A stretch of 64,000 bases of DNA from Streptomyces sp. MZ04 (lineage in GTDB: Bacteria; Actinomycetota; Actinomycetes; Streptomycetales; Streptomycetaceae): assembly GCF_004684775.1 (NCBI RefSeq), contig NZ_SRIC01000005.1:1-64000 (forward strand), in the 5' to 3' direction. Of this stretch, positions 8,739 through 16,384 are shown piece after piece. The translations under genes were made by a program, and so were the position numbers. The first letter of the stretch is position 1. Each line of letters starts with the position of its first letter. The notes below the pieces were generated by a model, which did not search any database, was not told the DNA's origin, and saw only the letters and a program-made list of their open reading frames with translations.

Positions 8739-10055
8739 GTGATCCCCGCCGACGCTGACGAGGAGGTCCTGACCTCCGAGGAAATCGCGCAGAAGTACAA
8801 GGTCAACATGCCTCAGGTCGGGTACTGGAGCGAGATGGAGGGCTTCCCCAAGGGATGGCCGGCCGGCCCCGGCCGCACCCTGGTCCGCGACGCCTGCGAG
8901 GTGGACGAATGGCTGCGTGAGAACCTGCCCGTCCACTGGGCCCGAGGCCAGGAGTCGGACAATCCCTACGGTCTTCCAGAAGGCAACCCTAAGGACCTGC
9001 TGTCGCTGAAGGACATCGGCGTATGCGAGGCACAGGCGCTCGGACGCGACGAGCCAGTGCCGACTGCAACCCTGCGCGGGTACCTCTCCAAGCGCACGAT
9101 GCCCCAACCGGACCGCACACCCGGAGACGGCCTGAAGCCTGAGGTCACGGAGCGGATGTGGTTCCGCGAGACCGTCTACGACTGGGTCAATCGCCCGCGG
9201 ACGATGCGACGCCAGACTAAGGCCGGCAGGCGGAGTGACGAGGCGTCAGCATCCACGCCGAGTCGGCCCCGGAAGCAGGCCTCCAGCCGTGCGCAGGAGT
9301 CGTCGCGGGTAGATGTGGACGGCATCGCTGCGAAGTACAGGGTCAGCCGGCCTACGGCCGGCAGGTGGACGCACGCGGAAGGCTTCCCCTCGACGGACAA
9401 AGCCGACTACGACGCGGCCGCGGTGGACGCCTGGGTGCGTTCCGAGCGGAGGCGGACCTGGGAGGCGGCACCGAAGCGATCGGTGACGGCGGCTGAGCAG
9501 AAGGAGCCGACGTCCGCAGAGGCCGGCGGACGGTCTCGCCGCAAGAGTGGTGTCGAGCTGACCGCAGACCAGATCGGCCCGCGGTACGGCGTTCCCGCAG
9601 ACACCGGCCTCAACTGGATCAAGGTCAAGGCAAAAGTGAAGGACGGCAAGGTCGTACGCCGATCCTTCCCTGCGCCTCTGCGGACAGCTCCGCGTGTGTG
9701 GGAAAAGAACGAAGTAGACGACTGGGTGAAGGAGGCACGCCCGCACGTGTGGGCGGCCTTCAAGGGAACCGGCCCGGTGCTGCTCAACCCGCTCCCCGAG
9801 GGCGACCCTCGGGACCTGCTGGACGTGGATGATTTCGCCGAGGTCTGGGGCAACGCGACGCGGGGCGAACCCTTGGCGCGGCAAACCATCTTCGCTTACC
9901 ACAACCGGGGTCAGATCCCGTACGCAGACCGGGTTCCGGACGACGGCAAGACGCCCAGAGTGTTGTCGTACCACTGGTATCGCGAGACGGTGTACGACTT
10001 CATCACCAGTCGGCCTGGGTCAGGGAACTACGAGCCCAAACGGCCCCGGGAATGA
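8739..10055 (+). CDS. Protein of repeated HTH-like (excisionase-type) units
   Basis: 438 residues from GTG 8739 with AAGGAG at 8727-8732. Two kinds of module alternate. Type 1 (about residues 8-60, 188-230 and 265-330) has a short helix-turn-helix with IAxKY(K/R)V, a central Trp, GFP or FPAP, and VDxWV at the end, as in excisionase/MerR-like winged helices. Type 2 (about 75-155 and 345-430) begins NP(K/R)DLL, has an ALGRDEPVP-like or ATRGEPLA-like middle and ends in W(F/Y)RETVYD(W/F). The linkers are Arg/Ser-rich. This suggests a multi-site DNA-binding protein, perhaps architectural. The stop codon lies inside a 22-bp hairpin. Confidence 0.8.
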   Translation: MIPADADEEVLTSEEIAQKYKVNMPQVGYWSEMEGFPKGWPAGPGRTLVRDACEVDEWLRENLPVHWARGQESDNPYGLPEGNPKDLLSLKDIGVCEAQALGRDEPVPTATLRGYLSKRTMPQPDRTPGDGLKPEVTERMWFRETVYDWVNRPRTMRRQTKAGRRSDEASASTPSRPRKQASSRAQESSRVDVDGIAAKYRVSRPTAGRWTHAEGFPSTDKADYDAAAVDAWVRSERRRTWEAAPKRSVTAAEQKEPTSAEAGGRSRRKSGVELTADQIGPRYGVPADTGLNWIKVKAKVKDGKVVRRSFPAPLRTAPRVWEKNEVDDWVKEARPHVWAAFKGTGPVLLNPLPEGDPRDLLDVDDFAEVWGNATRGEPLARQTIFAYHNRGQIPYADRVPDDGKTPRVLSYHWYRETVYDFITSRPGSGNYEPKRPRE

Positions 10056-10100
10056 GTTTGGCCCGGTACCCCCACGATGGGGGTACCGGGCCAAACTCAT
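10052..10100. terminator. Perfect 22-bp bidirectional hairpin
   Basis: Left arm 10052-10073 and right arm 10079-10100 pair perfectly around the 5-nt loop ACGAT. The arm includes the TGA stop of the HTH-repeat gene. The hairpin sits between two convergent genes, as expected of a shared bidirectional terminator. Confidence 0.85.
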
Positions 10101-10132
10101 CTTCGAGGGACTCCGGTTAGGAGGAACTCCGG

Positions 10133-11746
10133 TTAGCCAGAGCGGTGTTCAGAGGGGCGTGCAATGTCGAGGAGGAAGCGGCGACGCGGACGAGGCCGGT
10201 GGGGCGTAAGTCCGGCCAGTTCGTACACCGCGTCATGCAACTGCGGGTGAGCCAGGAGGGTCCAGTGCCGCCCCAGGGCCCGGTAGATGTTCACCAGAGC
10301 CGTGTGCGGATGCACGCCGAGGAGCGTGCCGTAGGCGGCCGCCACAGCGGGGGTACGCGAACGGCCCGCGACGCAGTGGAGGAAGACTCTCTTGTTTTCC
10401 CGACGCAACCGGAGGATCTGGTGGGCGGCCTGGGAGAGCACGAAGTGAAGGTTGGTGTTCGCGCCTTCCTTGTCGACCAGCCAGACCCTGACATGTTCGA
10501 CGTCGGTCCCGGCGAAGATCGGTTCCTGACCGACCCGGCACAAGGACACCACCGCATCGATCGGCGCCTCGCCCTGGAGCTCGGTCACGGGCAGGTTGCC
10601 CATGCGGACCCAGGGGTCTTCCGGATGCGGCACAGCGAACGCCCTCCCCGCGTAGGCGGGGGTTCGGACGCGGGCGGCCGAGGGCCAGCCGTCGGCGTCG
10701 TCTGCTCCGTTGTGCGCCGTCAGCACGGCCAGGCGGACAAGGTCGGGACCGGTCAGGTTCGGCCAGCCGTTGACGGCCTGCTGCCAGGAGAGCGGGATCG
10801 CCGAGACGCCCCAGCGTGCACCGAGTAGAGCGCCCGCGATCGCGGCTACGGTGTCGGTGTCGTTGCCTGCCCGTACGGCCGCCTCGGTCGCCAACTGGAA
10901 GTGCTGGGCGGGGAACGAGCCGCGCTCGGGCGCGTGCTCCGGGACGGCGGTGCGGGTGATCGCCGACCAGGCGGCCTGGAGCGCCGTAACCACGTACCCG
11001 TTCGACGGCCAGTGGTGCGGAGGGTTGGCCTCGGCCTCGTCCAGCCGCGTGTTCCACAGGTCCTGGCGGTCGGGGGCCAGGAGGGCGACGCCGTCCCGGA
11101 CGCCGTCGAAGGTGCCGTATAGGACGGCGGTACGGATGCCGGAGCACCACAGGATGCATGCCTCGACGCACTCGGGGTCGCTGTGGGTCAGGGAGCTGAT
11201 CAGGGTGGCGGCCTCGACCATGCCGTCGATGTCGTCCAGGTAGGCGAGGGCCACGATGCCGGTCCGCATCAGGGAGCCGTTGCCCGCACTGTAGTGGGTG
11301 CGAGCGGTGTAGGCGTCGGCCGCCGCCGTCACAGCTTCTGCCGGTGAACCGGCCTTGTCGGCCTTCGCCGCGCCCAGCACGCTCTGGGTCTGGGAACCGA
11401 TGTCGCTCGCGCCTCCCTCGCGCCATGCGTGGAAACGGCGGGCGATCTGATCGAGAGTGGAGCGGCTGGTGAGGTCGGCTCCGGTGGCGGCGACCTCGGC
11501 GATGCAGACATGCATCTGAGTGTCGTCGCTGTACTCCCCCGGCTTGTAGGGACCCAGCCCACCGCCGATCATGGCGGGCAGCTGCCCGTCCGTCAGACGC
11601 GGCTGAAACTCGTAGGGGACACCTAGAGCATCACCACACGCGGCTCCGATGAGGACGCCAGCCGCACGGTCGGCCGTGTGGATGTCCAGCAGCCCTGGGG
11701 TGGAGGGTTGGAGGGTAGTAGCGAAGGCGGTGAGCGGCGTCATCAC
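10133..11746 (-). CDS. ADP-ribosylglycohydrolase fused to dual-specificity phosphatase
   Basis: 537 residues. Residues about 26-330 form a DraG/ARH-type ADP-ribosylglycohydrolase: GDALG (38-42), SDDTQM (73-78) and GNDTDT (294-299) supply the usual metal-binding Asp/Thr residues, with NGSLMR between them. Residues about 375-510 are a cysteine phosphatase with HCVAGRSRT, nucleophile Cys458 and Arg464 (HCx5R). The first domain removes ADP-ribose from proteins or nucleic acids; the second would dephosphorylate Ser/Thr/Tyr or a small molecule. Both active sites look intact. The gene is alone on its strand, with a 17-bp palindrome about 100 nt upstream of the start. MM at the start gives two possible ATGs, 11746 or 11743. 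Confidence 0.9.
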   Translation of the reverse strand: MMTPLTAFATTLQPSTPGLLDIHTADRAAGVLIGAACGDALGVPYEFQPRLTDGQLPAMIGGGLGPYKPGEYSDDTQMHVCIAEVAATGADLTSRSTLDQIARRFHAWREGGASDIGSQTQSVLGAAKADKAGSPAEAVTAAADAYTARTHYSAGNGSLMRTGIVALAYLDDIDGMVEAATLISSLTHSDPECVEACILWCSGIRTAVLYGTFDGVRDGVALLAPDRQDLWNTRLDEAEANPPHHWPSNGYVVTALQAAWSAITRTAVPEHAPERGSFPAQHFQLATEAAVRAGNDTDTVAAIAGALLGARWGVSAIPLSWQQAVNGWPNLTGPDLVRLAVLTAHNGADDADGWPSAARVRTPAYAGRAFAVPHPEDPWVRMGNLPVTELQGEAPIDAVVSLCRVGQEPIFAGTDVEHVRVWLVDKEGANTNLHFVLSQAAHQILRLRRENKRVFLHCVAGRSRTPAVAAAYGTLLGVHPHTALVNIYRALGRHWTLLAHPQLHDAVYELAGLTPHRPRPRRRFLLDIARPSEHRSG

Positions 11747-11844
11747 GTGGTGTCTCCCGAAGTCATGGGGTGTGCGGGAAGCCTGAGAGGGACGGCGGCG
11801 GGGAGCGCGGCGTGAACTCGCCAGGCACTCCGACCCGATACCGT

Positions 11845-11861
11845 TATGTCAGCCTGACATA
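11845..11861. promoter_or_regulatory. 17-bp perfect palindrome (TATGTCAG-C-CTGACATA)
   Basis: Two 8-bp arms around a single C. It lies between the divergent ADP-ribosylglycohydrolase-phosphatase gene and the HU gene, about 100 nt from the former. The form (TGTCA/TGACA half-sites) is typical of a dimeric repressor operator. The regulator is not identifiable here. Confidence 0.65.
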
Positions 11862-11893
11862 GCAATCCAATATCGTCAACTCGACCATATGCG

Positions 11894-11922
11894 TTGCATG
11901 TTCATGTTGTGCGATGTACTGT
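11894..11922 (+). promoter_or_regulatory. Promoter-family element F (TTGCAT-N17-TACTGT)
   Basis: TTGCAT at 11894-11899 preceded by GCG, a 17-nt spacer ending in ATG, and TACTGT at 11917-11922. It precedes the HU start codon by 110 nt. Confidence 0.65.
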
Positions 11923-12032
11923 CGCTATCGCTCGGGTCGATCAGCCACCGCCTTGCTGGCTGATCCCCTCGGCTCAACGTGGAGGCCTCACGCCTGCACA
12001 CCGCATTCCATTTCCCTAGGCAGGAGTTCGAC

Positions 12033-12401
12033 ATGAACAAGGCCCAACTCGTCGAAGCCATCGCGGACAAGATGGGCGGCCGCCAGCAGGCCACCGACGC
12101 CGTCGACGCCGTTCTGGATGCCATCGTCCGCGCGACCGTCGCCGGGCAGCGGGTCTCGATCACAGGCTTCGGCTCGTTCGAGAAGGTCGATCGCCCGGCG
12201 CGGTTCGCCCGCAATCCCCAGACGGGTGAGCGGTTCCGGGTGAAGAAGACGTCAGTGCCTCGGTTCCGTGCGGGCCAGGGCTTCAAGGACCTGGTTGACG
12301 GGTCGAAGAAGCTCCCCGCGATCGGCCAGGTGGCCGTGCGGAAGTCACCCAAGGGCACTCTGTCCGATTCTGCTGCGCAGCCGGAGACGATCGCGGCCTG
12401 A
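12033..12401 (+). CDS. hup: HU-family nucleoid-associated protein
   Basis: 122 residues from ATG 12033 with AGGAG at 12022-12026. It starts MNKAQLVEAIADK and has the HU hallmarks: VSITGFGSFE, then ARNPQTGE before the DNA-inserting arm, and a Phe-Lys-Asp/Leu helix. The ~90-residue HU core is followed by a short basic then neutral tail of about 30 residues, unlike the long Lys/Ala-rich tail of HupS. It binds and bends DNA; in an accessory element it may compact the element or assist recombination. It is driven by one of the seven related promoter elements and followed by a strong hairpin, so it is a single-gene unit. Confidence 0.92.
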   Translation: MNKAQLVEAIADKMGGRQQATDAVDAVLDAIVRATVAGQRVSITGFGSFEKVDRPARFARNPQTGERFRVKKTSVPRFRAGQGFKDLVDGSKKLPAIGQVAVRKSPKGTLSDSAAQPETIAA

Positions 12402-12442
12402 CGCCTTCTACGTTCTCGCCCGTACGGTTCACCTCATGGCGA

Positions 12443-12468
12443 CGGCCGGGCACTTCGGTGCCCGGCCG
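12443..12468 (+). terminator. Hairpin terminator after HU gene
   Basis: 11-bp perfect GC stem (12443-12453 and 12458-12468) with a TTCG tetraloop, 41 nt after the HU stop. Confidence 0.8.
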
Positions 12469-12479
12469 CAGCAGGGAGC

Positions 12480-12848
12480 TACCCGCGCCGCACCGGCTTC
12501 TATCCGAAGAAGAACCGTGACGGGACGGCCCGGCCCGGCCCGTATCAGCACCTGGCCGAGGAGTTCGAGCGCCGATTGACGGCTCTGCGGGAGGCGGGCG
12601 AGATCCCCGACCCTCGCACCGCTCAGATTGAACGGCTCAAGGCGGAGGTCGCCGGGCTGTAGAAGCGCATCACCGCCCGCGATACCTTGATCGCGGAGCT
12701 GGAGGCCTTCCGCACGCGGGCCGTCTCTCAACTGGCCGCCCAGCACCTGGAGATCGAGCGGCTGCGCCGACAGGGCGCCCAGGGCAGCAACGTGCGCCGT
12801 CTCCCGGCCTCTCGCGGCGGCAGTGCGCCTTTCGGCTCATGCAGCTGA
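12480..12848 (+). pseudogene. Remnant of a TnpC/DUF6262-like transposon accessory gene
   Basis: A frame from 12480 to the TGA at 12846-12848 reads like the coiled-coil C-terminal half of the TnpC (DUF6262-type) accessory proteins of tyrosine-recombinase transposons: EEFERRLTALREAG, IERLKAEVAGL, then a stop (TAG at 12660-12662), then LIAELEAFRTRAVSQL and LEIERLRRQGAQG. No start codon, no N-terminal half and no recombinase genes are nearby, so this is a scar of an old insertion. The family assignment is inferred from the repeated IxxLexE pattern and could be wrong. Confidence 0.5.
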
Positions 12849-12881
12849 CAGCCTGAACCTGAGGTGGGCGGGACGCGGCGG

Positions 12882-13316
12882 CTACACGCAGGCCGCGTTC
12901 CGCTCAGCATGGCGGGCGGCGGAGGCGTCCTCGGCCTCGATGACGCAGCGCAGGTAGGGCCCGAAAGCGGCATCGCCCATCTGGATGCGGATGGCCTCGA
13001 TGACGACGGCGGCCCAGTCCAGGTAGGCCACATCCTCCCCTTCGGGGAAGGTCTCCCGCAGGGCAGTGTCCCGGCACAACGCATAGCTGAGCGTCTGCTC
13101 GTTCAGGTAGCGCTGATGGGCGGCGAGTGCACATCGGGCGATCTTCACGAAGACCTTGTGGCCCGTCAGGGAGCTGACCGTGCCCAGCAGAGCCCATGCC
13201 GCCTGCGCGTCATGAGGGAGTTCGACCCACTCGTCCGCGGCGGCTGCAGGGTCGGCGTAGAGGCGGGACAGCCGCCGGTCGAGTTCGCTCCGGAAGCACA
13301 TGTCATGGAGGTCCAT
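12882..13316 (-). CDS. Hypothetical soluble protein
   Basis: 144 residues, unrecognised. The sequence is helical with Cys at several places, contains EGEDVAYLDWAAVVIEAIRIQ in the C-terminal half and ends NAACV. No signal peptide or membrane segment. It lies downstream of, and in the same direction as, the XRE-TPR regulator but is separated from it by a 9-bp hairpin at 13329-13351, so it may have its own promoter. The opposite strand also has an open frame here, but its composition is poor. Confidence 0.6.
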   Translation of the reverse strand: MDLHDMCFRSELDRRLSRLYADPAAAADEWVELPHDAQAAWALLGTVSSLTGHKVFVKIARCALAAHQRYLNEQTLSYALCRDTALRETFPEGEDVAYLDWAAVVIEAIRIQMGDAAFGPYLRCVIEAEDASAARHAERNAACV

Positions 13317-13328
13317 GGCGCATGGCTA

Positions 13329-13351
13329 CCGGCTGCCCGGCCGGCAGCCGG
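13329..13351 (-). terminator. Hairpin between regulator and hypothetical gene
   Basis: 9-bp perfect stem (13329-13337 and 13343-13351), 5-nt loop. It lies about 120 nt past the stop of the leftward XRE-TPR gene and probably terminates it. Confidence 0.55.
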
Positions 13352-13473
13352 GCCGACACACCCGCCCGGCTGCTTCCGGTCACCGGTTCAGGCCATGCAG
13401 GCTCCGACTGCCACGGCCGGCCTCTTCGCCGGGTCCCCTGGATGTGGTGAGCGGGGAAGGACCTGCGGGCCGT

Positions 13474-14814
13474 TCACTGGCGGGCGAGGAGGGCGGTAGC
13501 CCGCCGGTTGAGGACGGCTGCCTCGGGCACGTCCTGGTAGCGGGCGAGGCGGACCCGCATGTCCATGGCTGCGTCGCGCACGCGGACGGATTTCACGTCG
13601 TCCGCGCAGTCCAGGAACTCGCTCCATACCGTGAACGCGCCGTCCAGGTCGCCCTGTTGGAGGTGGATCTCGCCGAGGTTGCCGAGCACGCTCGCGCGGC
13701 TGCGGCGCCGGTCGAGACCGTGGACCTCCAGGGCCTGGTGGAGCTGTTCACGGGCGCCGGTGAGGTCGCCCATCTTGGCCAGGATCATGCCGGATGCGTG
13801 GGCCCACCGGCCGATGGTGAAGTGCGAGGCCCAGGACTGGCCCGGCGGGGCGGTGGCGGTGCGCTCGATGGCGCTCTGGGAGGCGGACAGGGCCTTGGTG
13901 GCGAGCCGGTGGTTGCCGTCCAGGGCGGCGGCCTCGGCGAAGGTGGACTGGTAGTAGGCCACCGCGCGGGGGTCGGCGAGGTCCTTGGCGTGGTCCATGC
14001 ACTTCTCGGCGAGTGCGAAGGCTTCTGCCCGGTGGCGGGGTCCGAGCCCGATGGACTGGACCGTCAGACCCCGTAGCGCGGTCGCGGCGAGCTCGCTCTC
14101 GCCGGACTCGTCGGCGAGGCGGAAGGCGTGCGCGTAGTAGGCCTTGGCCAGCAGCTGCGGCTCGCCGTCAGCGCCCTCGCCGCTCTCGTCCTGGTACATC
14201 CAGCCGATGAGGTGGGCCAGTTGAGAGGCCGCCGCGTACAGCTCACGGCCGATGGCCTCGCTGTAGCGGCCATCGAGCCAGGGGCCCGCATTGTCGGTGA
14301 GGTAGGAGACGGCCAGGCCGCGGAAACGGCTTCCGCCGTACTCGGAGGCCAGGTCACCGAGCGTCTTGACCATAGACAGGATCGCATCGACCTCGCCCTT
14401 GCCGACCCGCACGGCCGTGGCGGGCGCCCGCCGGACACGGCGGGTGATGGCGTCGGGGTCGGGGACTCCCAGGAGGGACAGGGTGGCACCGCTGGAGGCG
14501 GTAAGGAAGTTCCGGCGGTCCACTTCACTCCTCCCAAGGGCCAGGACTGAGGCCACGGTATCGACGGGGACGGCAGAGGGCGCGGTCATCTCGCTGACCT
14601 GCGGGGAATCCAGGGCTAAGACCTGGATCAGGTAGGGGAGCCAGAAGTCGGGGTTACGCTCGCCGACCATCAGCTTGCGGGCGTACTGGCGGCCCATGCC
14701 CCGCGGTCCCCGTCCGGCGGCAACGCCCAGCTCACGGGCCAGTTTGGAGGGGCCCCAGCCGCGTTGTGCGCAGGCCTTCTGGATCATCTCCGCGATGCTC
14801 TGGACTCTCTCCAC
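13474..14814 (-). CDS. XRE-family regulator with TPR-type sensor domain
   Basis: 446 residues. The N-terminal ~70 residues carry an HTH ([17 protein letters not shown], then [12 protein letters not shown]). [17 protein letters not shown] at about 100-116 looks like a twin-Arg segment, but here it is an internal linker common in this actinobacterial family. The rest is helical repeats of TPR type ([33 protein letters not shown]). Such proteins usually sense a peptide or small ligand. The start is preceded within 22-51 nt by three contiguous 10-bp repeats, a likely autoregulatory operator. It is divergent from the methyltransferase-kinase cassette, which it probably controls. Confidence 0.85.
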   Translation of the reverse strand: MERVQSIAEMIQKACAQRGWGPSKLARELGVAAGRGPRGMGRQYARKLMVGERNPDFWLPYLIQVLALDSPQVSEMTAPSAVPVDTVASVLALGRSEVDRRNFLTASSGATLSLLGVPDPDAITRRVRRAPATAVRVGKGEVDAILSMVKTLGDLASEYGGSRFRGLAVSYLTDNAGPWLDGRYSEAIGRELYAAASQLAHLIGWMYQDESGEGADGEPQLLAKAYYAHAFRLADESGESELAATALRGLTVQSIGLGPRHRAEAFALAEKCMDHAKDLADPRAVAYYQSTFAEAAALDGNHRLATKALSASQSAIERTATAPPGQSWASHFTIGRWAHASGMILAKMGDLTGAREQLHQALEVHGLDRRRSRASVLGNLGEIHLQQGDLDGAFTVWSEFLDCADDVKSVRVRDAAMDMRVRLARYQDVPEAAVLNRRATALLARQ

Positions 14815-14835
14815 TTCCCTCGGCCCCCTCTCCTT

Positions 14836-14865
14836 GGGGTTACGCGGAGCTACACGGGGTTACAC
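14836..14865 (-). promoter_or_regulatory. Three contiguous 10-bp repeats (operator candidate)
   Basis: Read on the minus strand: GTGTAACCCC (14865-14856), GTGTAGCTCC (14855-14846) and GCGTAACCCC (14845-14836). The 10-bp period places each copy on the same face of the helix. They lie 22 nt upstream of the XRE-TPR start codon. Confidence 0.7.
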
Positions 14866-14991
14866 CTTGGCACCTGTCCAGACCCCTTGACCATGCGTTG
14901 ACTGAACATCACGCCCCTCGGTGAACGGCCGCCTGCGGCCACCGGGTTGGGCCATGACCAGCCGCTACCGTGCGAGGGGACTGAGGCGATC

Positions 14992-15426
14992 ATGAACGGA
15001 AGAACGGCCGCGCATCTGCCGTCGCAAGGAAGCGGGGTCGGCACAGCAGCCCCATTCTTCCCCCGCCTTGGTGACCTCGCCTCTGACCGGGAGCAAGGCC
15101 GCATCGGGGTGATCATCGCCCTCCCCGGCGAAGGCACCCCCAGTTACCGCCTGCGGCCGGTGGGCGGCGGCGACGAGTGGTCGGCAGCCGCCGACGGGAC
15201 GAGCCTGAGCCCGGTCCCGGCCAAGGCCACACACGCCACCCCCAAGGAGGCGGGGGCCCTCTACGACCACCGGGCCGGGCAGGCCAGCCTCCCGCTGCAG
15301 GTGCACTTCGAGGACGGCAGTGCGGCCGAGGTTCCGCTGATCCTCGCCCCCGCCGATATGGAGCGTCTCTACGCCACCGTGAGCCGTCTGCTGGGCGACT
15401 GCGACCAGAAGGCGGCCAAGGAGTGA
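14992..15426 (+). CDS. Hypothetical protein, first gene of methyltransferase-kinase cassette
   Basis: 144 residues from ATG 14992, preceded by a GGGGACTGAGGCG purine stretch. Unrecognised. The sequence shows a GRIGVIIALPGEGTPSYRLRP strand-rich core, a conserved-looking EWSAAADG and an acidic end. Divergent from the XRE-TPR gene and overlapping the next small gene by GTGA, so translation is coupled. A role in the cassette's pathway is likely but cannot be named. Confidence 0.75.
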   Translation: MNGRTAAHLPSQGSGVGTAAPFFPRLGDLASDREQGRIGVIIALPGEGTPSYRLRPVGGGDEWSAAADGTSLSPVPAKATHATPKEAGALYDHRAGQASLPLQVHFEDGSAAEVPLILAPADMERLYATVSRLLGDCDQKAAKE

Positions 15427-15614
15427 GCGGGCAGCACCGCGCCGAGGACCGGGACCGGCCCGATGTGGTCTGCGCGCTCATGGGGGTGATCGGCACCGCG
15501 TGCACCCTGGCTGGCATCTACCTGCTCGGCACGGCCGCCGAGAGCGAACTGCACGGCCAAGCACCCCGCACCCCCGTGTCCGTGCCCGCCGTCGACGCGG
15601 ACGGCATCTCTTGA
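15423..15614 (+). CDS. Single-pass membrane micro-protein
   Basis: 63 residues from GTG 15423, which overlaps the stop of the preceding gene (GTGA). One hydrophobic helix (VVCALMGVIGTACTLAGIYLL, about residues 15-36) follows a charged N-terminus; the C-terminus is short and polar. No family recognised. Its coupling to the upstream gene suggests the two products act together at the membrane. Confidence 0.65.
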   Translation: MSGQHRAEDRDRPDVVCALMGVIGTACTLAGIYLLGTAAESELHGQAPRTPVSVPAVDADGIS

Positions 15615-15718
15615 GACCAGCCGCCGCCCCTGTTCCCCCGAGCGCGGGGCGGGCGGCCACCGGCCGGGGTCTGACGGGCAGTTGGGGACAGCCCGCCGGA
15701 CGCACGAGTCCCGGCCCA

Positions 15719-15752
15719 GGGGCCGCACCGTCCGTGCGAGCGGTGCGGCCCC
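15719..15752 (+). terminator. 12-bp hairpin
   Basis: Perfect stem 15719-15730 with 15741-15752 and a 10-nt loop, about 105 nt after the membrane micro-protein stop. Confidence 0.65.
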
Positions 15753-15821
15753 TCACCCCCAAACGCGGCCCGTGTCGCCCGACATAGGCCGGCGGCCATG
15801 TCCCCGACACGGCCGAAGGAC

Positions 15822-15853
15822 GGTTCCGCCCGCCGTCGGCGGCGGGCGGAACC
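15822..15853 (+). terminator. 14-bp hairpin just upstream of a ribosome site
   Basis: Perfect stem 15822-15835 with 15840-15853 and loop TCGG. It ends 11 nt before the GGAG of the next gene, so it could be a terminator of the previous unit or an attenuator in the leader of the next gene. Confidence 0.65.
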
Positions 15854-15877
15854 ACCACAGGAGAAGGAGGACGGCAC

Positions 15878-16306
15878 ATGCCTGAACTGCCCTTCGAGAG
15901 CGGTGACACCCTGGTCCGCTACCGGGTGCTCACCGGGGAGAACGACGACCCCGAACGCCGGGGCAACAAGCACCTCGTGGCGCGTTCCGAGTGCGCGCTG
16001 GCCTGCCCGGACATGGCCAGCATCGAACGGACCATCGAGGCCCTGCGCTCATCTGACGAACAGCTCCAACAGCGTCCGGCCGACGAGAAGTTCTACGACT
16101 GGACCAGCACCTACATCGAGATCGACCCGGCCCAGGCCGATGGCGGCCGCGTCCTGTTCGGTGTCGCCTGGTACGACGAGGACTACTTCACGCAGAAGTC
16201 GCAGGCGTTCGGGAACACGATGCACCTGCACATGTTCAAGGCGCTGGGCGTCGCGCTGGACGCGATCCAAGTGACCCACTGGCGTGAGGTGGCACTCGCC
16301 GCCTGA
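15878..16306 (+). CDS. Hypothetical soluble protein
   Basis: 142 residues from ATG 15878 with AAGGAGG about 6 nt upstream. Unrecognised. It has an alternating strand-helix sequence, with Trp/Tyr-rich WTSTYIEIDPAQ and VAWYDEDYF in the middle and FGNTMHLHMFKALG toward the end. No signal peptide. It lies between two strong hairpins (15822-15853 and 16321-16348), so it may be expressed on its own, but it is kept with the cassette by direction and position. Confidence 0.75.
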   Translation: MPELPFESGDTLVRYRVLTGENDDPERRGNKHLVARSECALACPDMASIERTIEALRSSDEQLQQRPADEKFYDWTSTYIEIDPAQADGGRVLFGVAWYDEDYFTQKSQAFGNTMHLHMFKALGVALDAIQVTHWREVALAA

Positions 16307-16320
16307 CGTCCGCACCACGG

Positions 16321-16348
16321 GGAGGACCCGGCCACGGCCGGGTCCTCC
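16321..16348 (+). terminator. 13-bp hairpin followed by CTCCTTTCT
   Basis: Left arm 16321-16333 and right arm 16336-16348 pair perfectly around AC, so the apical pairs probably open. A pyrimidine run follows. It is located 15 nt after the preceding stop. Confidence 0.75.
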
Positions 16349-16384
16349 CTCCTTTCTGTCCGCACCGCTCAAGGGAGTTGGAAC

